64,000 bases of DNA, taken from Pseudobdellovibrionaceae bacterium (lineage in GTDB: Bacteria; Bdellovibrionota; UBA1018; UBA6935). The stretch is from assembly GCA_002722705.1 (NCBI GenBank), contig PBMP01000113.1, positions 60,028 to 124,027 of the forward strand, in the 5' to 3' direction. Both the position numbers and the translations under genes were made by a program. Shown here piece by piece: positions 8,454 through 16,932 of this stretch. The notes under the pieces were generated by a model. It searched no databases and had not been told where the DNA came from. It saw only the letters and a program-made list of their open reading frames with translations. How positions within the stretch are numbered: position 1 is the first letter of the stretch; each line of letters opens with the position of its first letter.

Positions 8454-10094
8454 CTACTTTAAACGACTTTTTAATCTTTTTGTAAAGATTTCAAAAATTT
8501 CTTCAATTTCATGAATTGAAAAGAGTTTTCCTCCCCCAAGAATGAACAGAGCTCCAAGTATTACCAAACTCATCACTTGAGTCACACGCGCCATTACAAG
8601 ACCAAAAAAATCAGTTAAATTAAGAAAAAGACTTTCGGTTCCCTGAAAAGAAAACCACAAAACTCCTCCCATCACCCCACTCAACAATAGGTGCTGAAAG
8701 AAACTCTTTAACAGTGCTTTACTATGAAAAACTCCCCCTCGGGCCCGAATAAATTGAATATGTAAAATCAATAAGAATAGGAAATTACTCAAAGCAGCAA
8801 TTGATGTTCCTAAAGCAAGACCTAAAAAACTTAATTTTTTTATCAATATCAAATTAAAACTAATATTTAAAACAACAGAGAATAAACTAGAAAGAATTGC
8901 AACTCGAGTTCTCCCCGTAGCATAGCAAATAGGAACCATGAGCTTCACACCCGAGTAAGCAACCAGTCCAACTGCATATGCAATCAATGCGTAAGCAGTT
9001 GACTGCGTATCCTTCACTCCAAATGCCCCATATTGAAAAATCATTCGAATCAAAGGAACACTCAATACCATTAAACCCACCATTGCAGGAAAATTCACAG
9101 CAAACACTTTTTTTAGTCCTTCAAAAAGCCCTGAAGAAACTCCTTGAATATCTTGTTTTGACCAAGCTCGAGACACCAAAGGAAGAGATGCTGCCGCTAG
9201 ACTCACCCCAAAAACCCCAATTGGAAATTGCATCAGCCTAAATGCATAATTTAACCATGAAACGGCCCCCGGCCCTTCTCCTGTTGCAAGTAAACTACTG
9301 ACTAAAATGTTCACTTGGGTTGCAGCCATTCCAAAAGTTCCTGCTCCCATGAGTAGCCATATTTTTTTTAAACCTGGATCTTTATACCAAGCAGGCTCAT
9401 CTTTTTTTCTTTTAATCCAGCGGTATCCTACAGAAACGACTTTAGGATACTGAGAAAAACACTGAACCACTCCACCCAATAAAAAACCAATAGCCATTCC
9501 ATAAATTTTGGGCCATCCAAAATAGGGAGTAACAACTACGACACCAAAAACTCCTGTTAAAATTGTTGTTAAGTTAAATAACGCTGAAGCAAAGGCCGGA
9601 AGAAAAAACACTCGATTTGCATTCAAAATTGCCATAAATGCCGCAGCAAGAACAACAAAAGGAAAAAAAGGATACAAAATTCGAGTCAACTCAACAGTGA
9701 GTTCAAACTGTCCTTCTACTTTATGAAAAGAAGAAGCGTAAACCTCCACAATTTCAGGTGCGAAACAAATTCCAATCACTGCAAGTAAAGACGTTCCTAA
9801 AAAGAGAGAACGAAAAGCCAAACCAGCTAATCTCCATGCCCTTCGCTCCCCTTCTCTTTGACGAATATCTATAAAAGTAGGAACCAAAGCTGAACTCATA
9901 GATCCTTCTGCAAACAAATCTCGAAATAAGTTAGGAATTCGAAAAGCAATTTGAAAAGCATCTGTTTCGACTCCTGCTCCGAAGAAAAAAGCAAATACTT
10001 GTTCTCTCACCAATCCCAGAATACGACTCATTAGAACAGCAACACTCATTAAGCCCGCTGCTCGAGTTACTTCTTTTTGTTCATCCGAAGCCAT
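8454..10094 (-). CDS. murJ: MurJ-family lipid II flippase
   Basis: Moves the lipid-linked peptidoglycan precursor across the inner membrane. The product is a polytopic membrane protein of about 546 residues with the N-terminal MOP-superfamily signature (MSRILGLVREQVFAFFFGAG) and many hydrophobic helices. I place the start at the ATG at 10094, which has AGGGGA upstream; the longer frame begins with TTG and would overlap the previous gene. The upstream neighbour ends eight bases before this ATG, so the two are probably co-transcribed. A Wzx role in the polysaccharide locus 15 kb away is less likely given the MurJ-type N-terminus. Confidence 0.92.
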   Translation of the reverse strand: MASDEQKEVTRAAGLMSVAVLMSRILGLVREQVFAFFFGAGVETDAFQIAFRIPNLFRDLFAEGSMSSALVPTFIDIRQREGERRAWRLAGLAFRSLFLGTSLLAVIGICFAPEIVEVYASSFHKVEGQFELTVELTRILYPFFPFVVLAAAFMAILNANRVFFLPAFASALFNLTTILTGVFGVVVVTPYFGWPKIYGMAIGFLLGGVVQCFSQYPKVVSVGYRWIKRKKDEPAWYKDPGLKKIWLLMGAGTFGMAATQVNILVSSLLATGEGPGAVSWLNYAFRLMQFPIGVFGVSLAAASLPLVSRAWSKQDIQGVSSGLFEGLKKVFAVNFPAMVGLMVLSVPLIRMIFQYGAFGVKDTQSTAYALIAYAVGLVAYSGVKLMVPICYATGRTRVAILSSLFSVVLNISFNLILIKKLSFLGLALGTSIAALSNFLFLLILHIQFIRARGGVFHSKALLKSFFQHLLLSGVMGGVLWFSFQGTESLFLNLTDFFGLVMARVTQVMSLVILGALFILGGGKLFSIHEIEEIFEIFTKRLKSRLK

Positions 10095-10101
10095 GGGTCC
10101 C

Positions 10102-10401
10102 CTAAGTTTTAAACTTTCTTTCAAGCCATTGATCAATTCCAGAATCCAATTTCGATCGAAAAGGAGCTGCCAAAAGACTCAATTTTACTTTAAGATCCAG
10201 TTCACCTTCTTTACATAAAAGCTCTGCTGAGAACATCTTTGAACTCGCTGTTACTTTTTTATTTTTCTCATCTCGATCGATTTGAATGGATCCTGCTACA
10301 GGCGATTTACTGAGAAATTTTTCAATATCTGCAGAAACCCGGTCATAAAGAACTTGGGCTGAATATCCTGGAAGCGAAACGGTCCTTGTATACTGTGGCA
10401 T
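10102..10401 (-). CDS. Small polyhydroxyalkanoate-system-like protein (PHA_gran_rgn type)
   Basis: A 99-residue protein with an excellent ribosome-binding site (GAGGAGGGGG just before the ATG). The C-terminal pattern, an alternating strand region followed by KVKLSLLAAPFRSKLDSGI, resembles the short polyhydroxyalkanoic-acid-system family, where a hydrophobic strand leads into LLKPFKG and a final helix. That match is by eye. No PHA synthase or phasin gene is in the window, so a granule role is not supported by context; the family may just be a small lipid- or START-like fold. Confidence 0.55.
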   Translation of the reverse strand: MPQYTRTVSLPGYSAQVLYDRVSADIEKFLSKSPVAGSIQIDRDEKNKKVTASSKMFSAELLCKEGELDLKVKLSLLAAPFRSKLDSGIDQWLERKFKT

Positions 10402-10432
10402 ACCCCCTCCTCTCTTTGTCTATAAAGTTACA

Positions 10433-12289
10433 CTAATTATTAAGAAGTTCAATTTCCGCAAGCACTTGACCTGCTTCCACAAAATCTCCTGTCTGGACAT
10501 TCCAGTGAATCGACTTAATCGGACGAGATAAACGATGGGGAACAAGACGACCTCCCGTTTCAACTTGAACAGTGACTTCACCTGCCGGAACCATCGCACC
10601 CTCTCGATATCGAAGCGCATGTACAACCCCATGAGACCACGATCTGAGAAAGCCTTTATTTTTTTTTGTGACCAAAGTCACCCAAAAAAAACTCACTCCA
10701 ATCCGCACCCACCATCGACCTGCTTCAACCTGAAGAATATAAAAAGAATGATTTTTTCCAAAAACTAAAAGCTCACCTTTTTTTCCTTTTTTTTGATTCC
10801 ATAAAAAAGACTGATGGGAAACAAAATCCAAAGGGACTTCAACTCGTTGATCTACTAAACGTGTATTCACTCTCCATTCACCTTGAGTCTCATCAGTAAA
10901 CAAGGAAGCAAGCGCAACTCCTATTTGCTGAATCTCAATAGGTTCCATTAAAGTCGGTATAAATTCTTCACTCAAAAACTGAGTATGAAAAATCCCTTCT
11001 TGGATCCAAGGATGAGATAAAAGCTCAATGAGCCATTTTTGATTCGAACGAACAAACCCATTCACTTTTAAATTGGAGATTGCATCTCGTAGTTTCTGAA
11101 GTGTAGTTTCTTTTTCAAATCCAGTGGCTTGAAAAAAACCTAACGATACAGCGTCTTTTGGTAGAAGATTATTTTGGCGATAAAAAACAACATCCGAATT
11201 TCTTTTTTTTAATTCCCAGTCCTGCACCTCTCCCCCAAAAGGAAGCTGAAAAAGCGGATCTTCACTCCTCACCTGACAAGAAACTCCACATGAAAAAGAG
11301 ACCTCTTTCCGAAGCTTCGGAGGATCCCATCCGAAAACAGAAGCCAACTGAGATTTCAATAAACTATTCTTTGTCATCGTTTCCAAAAGTTGAAAATAAA
11401 TCGGAAGAACCGGTTGAAAATCACTCCAATAACATCGATCTCCATCAACCAAAAAAGAAAGTGTTCCTGCACCAGAATATCCAATGTGATCCAAAAGAAC
11501 TTTCGAATGCTGCTCAATCAATAGAAGCTCAGAACTCTTTTTCTTTGTCACTAAACAAAAATCTAAAATAGGTTCTTCACCTAAACGCAAAGATCGATCG
11601 ACCGACGGAAAAAACTGAATTGTTCCATCCACAAAACGAACAAATGGGACTTCAATCAGTCGGGCCCCTTCAACATCATTTTCGATCAGAAAAACGGGGT
11701 CATCACATTGAAATTTCAACTGCTCAACCCAGGCCTCCACTTTCATTGCCATTTCCTCAAAATCGGTCAGACGAAGAGAAAGACGTTTTCCATCCACATT
11801 TGTTTCAACTGACTGGAGAATAAAAGGAGGTTTAAGTCCGTTTTTATCAATACATGCCTCTAACTCATTAATATTTTGGAAGGGAGTCAGGTCATGTCCT
11901 CGGTGAGGAATCCCTAAAGATTCCAACGTGTTCAACATATTTAATCGATTGGCGAGTAGATTTAAGACTCGAACAGGAGGACCAATGAATTCCATTCCCT
12001 CTTCATGAACTAGCTGAAGAATTTCAATATTTCTTCCTTCACCACCCAATCCCGGATGAACCCCTAAAAACGAGGCGTCTGGCTCTCTTTCCTTGAGTTG
12101 ATCGAGCAAGTCAGATAAAAGAGACATCGAAATAGAGGATATCGGCAAATGAGTCAGTTCTGAAGCGAGATAAACGCGGTAGCCTAAGGCAACTAATTTC
12201 TCCTGAAGAACCTCTTGAAAAGCTGAATGATCTAGCAAGAGTAATACGGGTCTCGATGATTGTGAGGATTTCGCAAGTTTAACTGACAT
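10433..12289 (-). CDS. Degenerate biotin-carboxylase-like protein with truncated biotinyl domain
   Basis: A 618-residue protein with the full layout of an acyl-CoA carboxylase alpha chain but without its chemistry. Recognisable segments in order: GVHPGLGGEGRN then FIGPPVRVLNLL (biotin-carboxylase N-domain), IGYSGAGTLSFLVDG (ATP-grasp), CQVRSEDP (start of BC C-domain), NLKVNGFVRSNQ, and a C-terminal half-barrel ending QTGDFVEAGQVLAEIELL. The glycine-rich ATP loop is replaced by QSVETNVDG, the catalytic EMNTRIQVEHP segment by DFQPVLPIYFQ, and the protein stops before the MKM biotin-acceptor site. It is thus probably a pseudo-enzyme. It is the first gene of the run leading into murJ. Confidence 0.78.
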   Translation of the reverse strand: MSVKLAKSSQSSRPVLLLLDHSAFQEVLQEKLVALGYRVYLASELTHLPISSISMSLLSDLLDQLKEREPDASFLGVHPGLGGEGRNIEILQLVHEEGMEFIGPPVRVLNLLANRLNMLNTLESLGIPHRGHDLTPFQNINELEACIDKNGLKPPFILQSVETNVDGKRLSLRLTDFEEMAMKVEAWVEQLKFQCDDPVFLIENDVEGARLIEVPFVRFVDGTIQFFPSVDRSLRLGEEPILDFCLVTKKKSSELLLIEQHSKVLLDHIGYSGAGTLSFLVDGDRCYWSDFQPVLPIYFQLLETMTKNSLLKSQLASVFGWDPPKLRKEVSFSCGVSCQVRSEDPLFQLPFGGEVQDWELKKRNSDVVFYRQNNLLPKDAVSLGFFQATGFEKETTLQKLRDAISNLKVNGFVRSNQKWLIELLSHPWIQEGIFHTQFLSEEFIPTLMEPIEIQQIGVALASLFTDETQGEWRVNTRLVDQRVEVPLDFVSHQSFLWNQKKGKKGELLVFGKNHSFYILQVEAGRWWVRIGVSFFWVTLVTKKNKGFLRSWSHGVVHALRYREGAMVPAGEVTVQVETGGRLVPHRLSRPIKSIHWNVQTGDFVEAGQVLAEIELLNN

Positions 12290-12340
12290 GAAGCCCGATC
12301 TTACCAGGAACCGACGCGAAGGACACGTAGATTTAAACTT

Positions 12341-13630
12341 ATGAAAGTGCCAATTTCTCTTACAGAATACTTCTCAGCTGATCTTCTACAAGCAATGTTG
12401 TCGACTTTAATTGAACACGAACTTCTAGAGTCTGAAGAAGCTTTTCACTCAAACCGGTTTTTAAACCGTTCTGTAGTTCCTCATATCAAAAACTTATCTG
12501 AAAGATTCAATCGACTGTCAGACCAAAAAGTTTCAGACCACTACTGGAAAGGAAGTAGTAATCCTCAAAACCTAAGGATGGCTTACCTCCTTCATTTCAT
12601 GCCAGCAAATCTTTATCGAATGGCTTGCGTCTGGACTGAACTTAACCGACTAGGATTTCAATGGCCCAAACAAAATCAACTCCGAGCAGTTGAACTGGGA
12701 GCGGGGCCCGGTTCTGCAACCTCCGGGATAGCCATTGCTGAATCGATCTCCGAATCTAAAAACAGTTCTCTGCCAGAGCAACTCAAGTGGACGTGGATTG
12801 AACGAGATTCTCAAATGATGAAACTAGGACAAACCTGGAATCAAAAACTCTTTCAAATGAAAAACAAGCCATGGACTATTCAAAAAAATCATCAGAAGCT
12901 CGATCTCTCTCAACCCTTGTTTGATCGAAAAACACCTGCATTTGACCTATGGGTTTCAAGTTATTTTTTAAATGAGATCGAAGATACTCCGGAAGATTTA
13001 GCTCAGTACCTTATTGCTCAATGGAAAACTCATCTCAATAAAAATGGAATTGTTATTCTTATTGAACCAGCACTAAAAAAGGAATCGAGAAAGTTTCTTT
13101 CTTTTCGGGAGGCCCTTTTAAAACAGGTCGAACAAGAAAGAAAATTTAGCCTTCAAGTCATCACCCCATGTTTAGGAAATCAAAAGTGCGGTGCCCTCAT
13201 GGAACCTGAAGACTGGTGCCATGAAGTCGTTCGCTGGTGGCGTCCTGACTACTATAAAAAACTTGATCAGCTCTCTGGTTTAAATCGAAAAGACCTTCCC
13301 TTTTCTTATTTAGTGCTCACTCGTGACCGAAGACCCATTGAAGATATTCTTCCTACTCTTTCAAATACCTCTTCAAATAAAAGGCATCGACTCGTTAGTC
13401 CTAGCTATGCAACAGGCAGAGACTCTGAATTCTATCTCTGTGGGCAAGAAGGAAAAACAAAAGCACAAATTCGTCTTCAAAAAGAAGAGGTCCCAACACG
13501 AGGGGATATTTTACTAGGAACTGAGCTCGAAGGAATGGACCACCGTCCTCGAAGAGTCCTTTCTGTTGATTCTGTTTTAAATATTGAAGGAAAACATCCG
13601 GTTCAACTGATCCCTAAACGAAACGCTTAA
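12341..13630 (+). CDS. Rsm22-family (mitoribosomal small-subunit type) methyltransferase
   Basis: A 429-residue SAM-dependent methyltransferase-like protein. Motif I is VELGAGPGSATSG near residues 123-135, and a later SSYFLNEI precedes ILIEPALKKESR. Cysteines in ITPCLGNQKCGAL and DWCHE match the metal or Fe-S ligand pattern of Rsm22 proteins, which associate with the small ribosomal subunit. A C-terminal beta-rich tail follows. Precise substrate is unproven for the bacterial members. It diverges from the biotin-carboxylase-like gene across 51 bases and overlaps the Hpt-like gene tail-to-tail by four bases. Confidence 0.8.
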   Translation: MKVPISLTEYFSADLLQAMLSTLIEHELLESEEAFHSNRFLNRSVVPHIKNLSERFNRLSDQKVSDHYWKGSSNPQNLRMAYLLHFMPANLYRMACVWTELNRLGFQWPKQNQLRAVELGAGPGSATSGIAIAESISESKNSSLPEQLKWTWIERDSQMMKLGQTWNQKLFQMKNKPWTIQKNHQKLDLSQPLFDRKTPAFDLWVSSYFLNEIEDTPEDLAQYLIAQWKTHLNKNGIVILIEPALKKESRKFLSFREALLKQVEQERKFSLQVITPCLGNQKCGALMEPEDWCHEVVRWWRPDYYKKLDQLSGLNRKDLPFSYLVLTRDRRPIEDILPTLSNTSSNKRHRLVSPSYATGRDSEFYLCGQEGKTKAQIRLQKEEVPTRGDILLGTELEGMDHRPRRVLSVDSVLNIEGKHPVQLIPKRNA

Positions 13631-14082
13631 TGTGGTTTTCTATTTTTAAGAAGATCGTCAATTTCATTGTCTGAAACCGTAGGCCGAGCTCCTCCAAATG
13701 ACTTTAACGTATGCTCTAATCGATTGATTAGTAATTTTTGTTCAAGATGTGTTTCATCTTCAAAGTTTTCAAGTAAATATTTAACTGTTGTAAGCGCATC
13801 CCAAAGAGTCCCGATACATTTTCGAATCTGAGGCCTCGATTGAGCACTGGTTGCTTTCAATGCAATTTCTTCTCCTAAAGTCGCAATATGAGCAACATCT
13901 GGAAGATTTAACTGATGAGCGGTTCCTTTGATCGTAAACATTGTTGTAGAGAATTTTGAAAACTCCCCTTTATTCGCTTCCATATTGGATTCGATAAATT
14001 CGAGCGTTTTTTCTGCATCAATAGCAAACCCAGAGAGTTCATCAACAAATGCCTTTAGCTGTTCTTGAGATGGTTGAGTCAT
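13627..14082 (-). CDS. Hpt-domain-like protein lacking the phospho-accepting histidine
   Basis: A 151-residue all-helical protein next to a response regulator. The segment FTIKGTAHQLNLPDVAHIA looks like the histidine phosphotransfer motif AHTLKGSAxxLG, but the aligned acceptor position is Phe49 rather than His. A second His (residue 56) sits seven residues later and is not at the usual place. This suggests either a docking-only protein or a divergent family. It is one base downstream of the response regulator gene, so the two are almost certainly co-expressed. No histidine kinase is in the window. Confidence 0.6.
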   Translation of the reverse strand: MTQPSQEQLKAFVDELSGFAIDAEKTLEFIESNMEANKGEFSKFSTTMFTIKGTAHQLNLPDVAHIATLGEEIALKATSAQSRPQIRKCIGTLWDALTTVKYLLENFEDETHLEQKLLINRLEHTLKSFGGARPTVSDNEIDDLLKNRKPH

Positions 14083-14083
14083 A

Positions 14084-14482
14084 TCAAATCACTTTCTTAT
14101 CAATCAGAACTGAAAATACTTTGTCCTGAACTTGTTGAACCGTAATGGGTTTTACGAGGTAGCTATCCACGCCCTTTTGGATGGCTTCAATCACTCTCTC
14201 TTTAGTATTCTCTGCGGTGACCATCACAAAAGGTAAGTCCTTTAGTTTTGGTTCACTCCGGATAAAACCTAAAAGTTCTAACCCATCTCCAATTTCCATT
14301 CGCCAATCACATAAGACAATATGAACAGGATGTTCTTTCAAATGCTTCATCGCTTCTGGTCCACTGGAGACTAATGTTATTTGCTGAAAACCAAAATTTT
14401 TGAGGAGATCGCGAATCTGCACGCGAATACTCATCACATCATCAACAACTAAAATTTCAACCTCTTTTTTTAGTAGTTCCAT
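14084..14482 (-). CDS. CheY-like single-domain response regulator
   Basis: A 132-residue receiver domain with no output domain. The acidic pocket is Asp14-Asp15, the phospho-acceptor is Asp59 in VLCDWRM, the switch Thr is Thr89 in VMVTAE, and the conserved Lys is Lys111 in YLVKPI, all at family positions. It is expected to act by protein contact when phosphorylated. The Hpt-like gene follows after one base. The partner kinase is not in the window, so whether it serves motility or another pathway cannot be said. Confidence 0.9.
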   Translation of the reverse strand: MELLKKEVEILVVDDVMSIRVQIRDLLKNFGFQQITLVSSGPEAMKHLKEHPVHIVLCDWRMEIGDGLELLGFIRSEPKLKDLPFVMVTAENTKERVIEAIQKGVDSYLVKPITVQQVQDKVFSVLIDKKVI

Positions 14483-14601
14483 AGGTCCTCAGAGATTCTA
14501 TTCTAAATGCCAATAAAAGGGAGAGACAAGAACTTTCTAAGACTAAACGCATCAAGCATTCATGGATTGACAAAATTTAATTTAAAAAGGAACACCTTGT
14601 C

Positions 14602-15576
14602 ATGAAAACTTTAGTCATCTTATTGATCTTGTTTAGTGGAATTGAAGGAAAAGCCTCCCCTGAGGCGTTAGCTAAAAAGGAAATCCAGGAAGTCTTACAT
14701 TCATTACGAAGCTCAGACTCTTTGCGTCAATTTAATCAATCCTCAAGAAACTTTGAGACCCTTTCACAAAGCTCTTTTACTCAAGAGTTTCAATGTAAAA
14801 TTCTGGATGATTTCAAAGAAGAAGATCTTATTCTCTTAGAGGAGTGGACTGAAAACCTCCCTTGCTCTCTCAAAATTAGTGAAAAAATAGAGAACTACTG
14901 GAGTGCTCAACCTATTCCACTCATTCTCTCTAGAAACACAGGAAAACCAACGCTAGAAAAAGTCGTCAATCCAGACAGTGGTCCTATTTACAGTCGAGGA
15001 GAACTTCAAAAAAAACAAATCGCAATTACCTTTGACGATGGTCCACACAGAAGAAGAACTCCTAAAATCTTAGATATTCTTTCTGATTTTCAAGTAAGAG
15101 CGACTTTCTTCAATGTGGGAGAAAATATTCGACGTTATCCTGACCTCTCCCTTCAAGCTGCAAATGATGGTCATTCTGTAGGGACACACACAGATACCCA
15201 TCCCAGAGTCATTAAACTTCCTTTCAAAGATGCTCAATTTGAAATTCTAAATGCTCATGAGTCTGCTCTTTTAGCAACGGGGTCTGACACCCATTTTTTT
15301 AGATTCCCTTACGGAGAGAAAAATAAACAAATTCAAAATTGGGTAAGAGAACAAAAGTTTGCAACTTTTTTTTGGAATATGGATTCTCTGGACTGGAAAA
15401 TCACAAAAGTGGACGCACTCTATGAAAACGTAATCAAAGAAATCGAAAAATTTAAAGGAGGGATTATTCTATTTCATGACATCCATGAGCAGACTGTTCG
15501 CGTCCTTCCTCGAGTTCTGCAGTACCTTGAAGACAACGAATTTGAAACAGTCGTTTTCGTACCCAGCTTAAATTGA
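14602..15576 (+). CDS. Secreted polysaccharide deacetylase (NodB domain, CE4)
   Basis: A 324-residue exported protein with an N-terminal signal sequence (about residues 1-19, MKTLVILLILFSGIEGKAS). The NodB domain occupies the C-terminal two thirds: TFDDGP (metal and catalytic Asp), ATFFNVGENI, GTHTDTHP (the metal-binding HxxxH) and FRFPYGEKN. All CE4 motifs are intact, so it should deacetylate an N-acetylated glycan such as peptidoglycan or a surface polymer. Residues 20-130 form an N-terminal extension with no recognised domain. The tatA gene follows 31 bases later on the same strand. Confidence 0.88.
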   Translation: MKTLVILLILFSGIEGKASPEALAKKEIQEVLHSLRSSDSLRQFNQSSRNFETLSQSSFTQEFQCKILDDFKEEDLILLEEWTENLPCSLKISEKIENYWSAQPIPLILSRNTGKPTLEKVVNPDSGPIYSRGELQKKQIAITFDDGPHRRRTPKILDILSDFQVRATFFNVGENIRRYPDLSLQAANDGHSVGTHTDTHPRVIKLPFKDAQFEILNAHESALLATGSDTHFFRFPYGEKNKQIQNWVREQKFATFFWNMDSLDWKITKVDALYENVIKEIEKFKGGIILFHDIHEQTVRVLPRVLQYLEDNEFETVVFVPSLN

Positions 15577-15607
15577 CAGAGCTGAATGAAACCGGTATAC
15601 CTCTGAT

Positions 15608-15814
15608 ATGTTTGGAATTTCTGGTGAACATCTTGTCATTCTTGCCATTGTCTTAATTTTGTTTGGCCCTAAACGAATACCTGACGTTGCTCGCACTCTT
15701 GGAAAGTCTTATCGAAATTTCAAAGATGCACTTGATGGGATTCCGGAACCCAAATACACTAAGATAGAAGACCCTGAACCACAAAAGGATTCTCCTCCCA
15801 AAAAAGAGACATGA
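15608..15814 (+). CDS. tatA: Sec-independent protein translocase TatA
   Basis: A 68-residue inner-membrane protein with one N-terminal hydrophobic helix (about residues 7-20, [13 protein letters not shown]), the conserved FGPKRIP hinge, and an amphipathic helix ([16 protein letters not shown]), followed by a charged tail. It forms the protein-conducting element of the twin-arginine system. TatB and TatC are not in the window. It lies between the deacetylase and the phosphoribosyltransferase on the same strand with 31- and 38-base gaps. TatB cannot be fully excluded, but the short tail favours TatA. Confidence 0.88.
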   Translation: MFGISGEHLVILAIVLILFGPKRIPDVARTLGKSYRNFKDALDGIPEPKYTKIEDPEPQKDSPPKKET

Positions 15815-15852
15815 GTCCAAATAACTAACGCAGGCGTCTCTCTGGAGTCCCC

Positions 15853-16395
15853 ATGGAACATTTTGAAAATGATCATTTTGCAAAGTTTTTAAGTCGTTTT
15901 GAGATTGAAGGAATCACCCAGTCTCTTGCTCATCAAATTAATCAAGATTATGCAGGAGAAACCGTCGCACTGATTGGGGTCCTCAAGGGGTCATTTGTTT
16001 TCTTATCTGATTTGATTAGACGCCTTAATGTCGATGCCCAAGTTGATTTTGTAAGAATGACCCGCAATAAAACTCAAAGTGACCCAGAAAACGGAACTAT
16101 TAGTACAATCAAAGACCTGACCTTAGAAATTAAGGACAAACATGTCATCATCGTTGAAGAAATTATTGATAGTGGAAGAATTCTTAAATTCCTCTACGAT
16201 CGTATTCGGTCCGCTTCTCCTCGCTCCGTAGAAGTACTTACACTTCTAGACAAAGGAAAAAAAAGACTGGTCGATGTACCTGTAAAATATGTCGGAAAAA
16301 GCATCGACGATCAGTTTCTCGTAGGGTACGGACTCGACCTAGAAGAACAATGGAGAAACCTTTCCGATATTTTTTACCTAAGATATCCAAACTAA
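15853..16395 (+). CDS. hpt: Hypoxanthine phosphoribosyltransferase
   Basis: Purine salvage enzyme of 180 residues converting hypoxanthine or guanine plus PRPP to the nucleotide. Visible motifs are GVLKGSFVFLSDL (pyrophosphate loop) and the PRPP-binding VEEIIDSGR, followed by LLDKGKKRLVDVPVKYVG and the C-terminal DDQFLVGYGLD. The PRPP motif usually reads VEDIIDTG; here the second acidic residue is Glu, a conservative change. Length is typical. It overlaps the next, convergent gene by four bases. Confidence 0.9.
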   Translation: MEHFENDHFAKFLSRFEIEGITQSLAHQINQDYAGETVALIGVLKGSFVFLSDLIRRLNVDAQVDFVRMTRNKTQSDPENGTISTIKDLTLEIKDKHVIIVEEIIDSGRILKFLYDRIRSASPRSVEVLTLLDKGKKRLVDVPVKYVGKSIDDQFLVGYGLDLEEQWRNLSDIFYLRYPN

Positions 16396-16877
16396 AAACG
16401 ATCAATCATTAAATCAATCCACTGCCACTGATTAATGATCGGAACTGCCTTTTGAAGTTGTTTTAGGGTTTTTGAGTTTTTTAATTTTCTCTTAAATGAA
16501 AACTGTTCCTCGGAGCCTGTTTCAGCCCACTGTGAGATTCCATAATCCTGTTCGTCTTCACCTGCAGCCTCAAGACAGTCAATAAACTCAGCTGGAACTT
16601 CGCCTTTTTCAATCTGTTCTTTTGTCACTGAAAGAGTTTTTCCGTCGACAGTGACACATTCCAAATGATCAATTTCTCGTTCACCCACCACTCCCTGTGG
16701 CTCATCTCCTGCTAAAAAGACAGGCGCATCTTCCAAGTCATCCTGATTCATTGGAATAACAAAGTTTGTAGGTTCTTCATAAAAAACTTTAATATATCCT
16801 GTATGCGGATCTGCAAACGTTGAAAAACTCGTTAAAATCGCAGTCATTAAAATTAATGTTTGAAAAGTTCGGTGCAT
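16392..16877 (-). CDS. Secreted protein of unknown function
   Basis: A 161-residue protein with a clear signal peptide (about residues 1-22, ending TFADP) and a good AGGAGA ribosome-binding site. The mature part is acidic, with two Cys (in HLECVTV and IDCLEAA) that could form a disulfide, and a basic amphipathic C-terminus (KRKLKNSKTLKQLQ). No family is recognised. It is 55 bases downstream of gpsA on the same strand, so it could be co-transcribed with the lipid genes or have its own promoter. Confidence 0.65.
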   Translation of the reverse strand: MHRTFQTLILMTAILTSFSTFADPHTGYIKVFYEEPTNFVIPMNQDDLEDAPVFLAGDEPQGVVGEREIDHLECVTVDGKTLSVTKEQIEKGEVPAEFIDCLEAAGEDEQDYGISQWAETGSEEQFSFKRKLKNSKTLKQLQKAVPIINQWQWIDLMIDRF

Positions 16878-16932
16878 GAGATTCTCCTGAGAACTCTACG
16901 TACATCAAGATAACGCGATCAGTCAATGGTTT

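Noticed and set aside
8454..10094. MurJ-like protein as the missing Wzx
   Set aside because: The N-terminal motif and housekeeping context fit MurJ, and it is 15 kb from the polysaccharide locus.
11158..11571. 137-codon open frame on the plus strand
   Set aside because: It lies fully antisense inside the biotin-carboxylase-like gene, has low-complexity composition and no ribosome site; a shadow frame.
14567..14572. Perfect TTGACA before the deacetylase gene
   Set aside because: No acceptable -10 lies 15-19 bases downstream, and spacing to the ATG is too short for a normal promoter.
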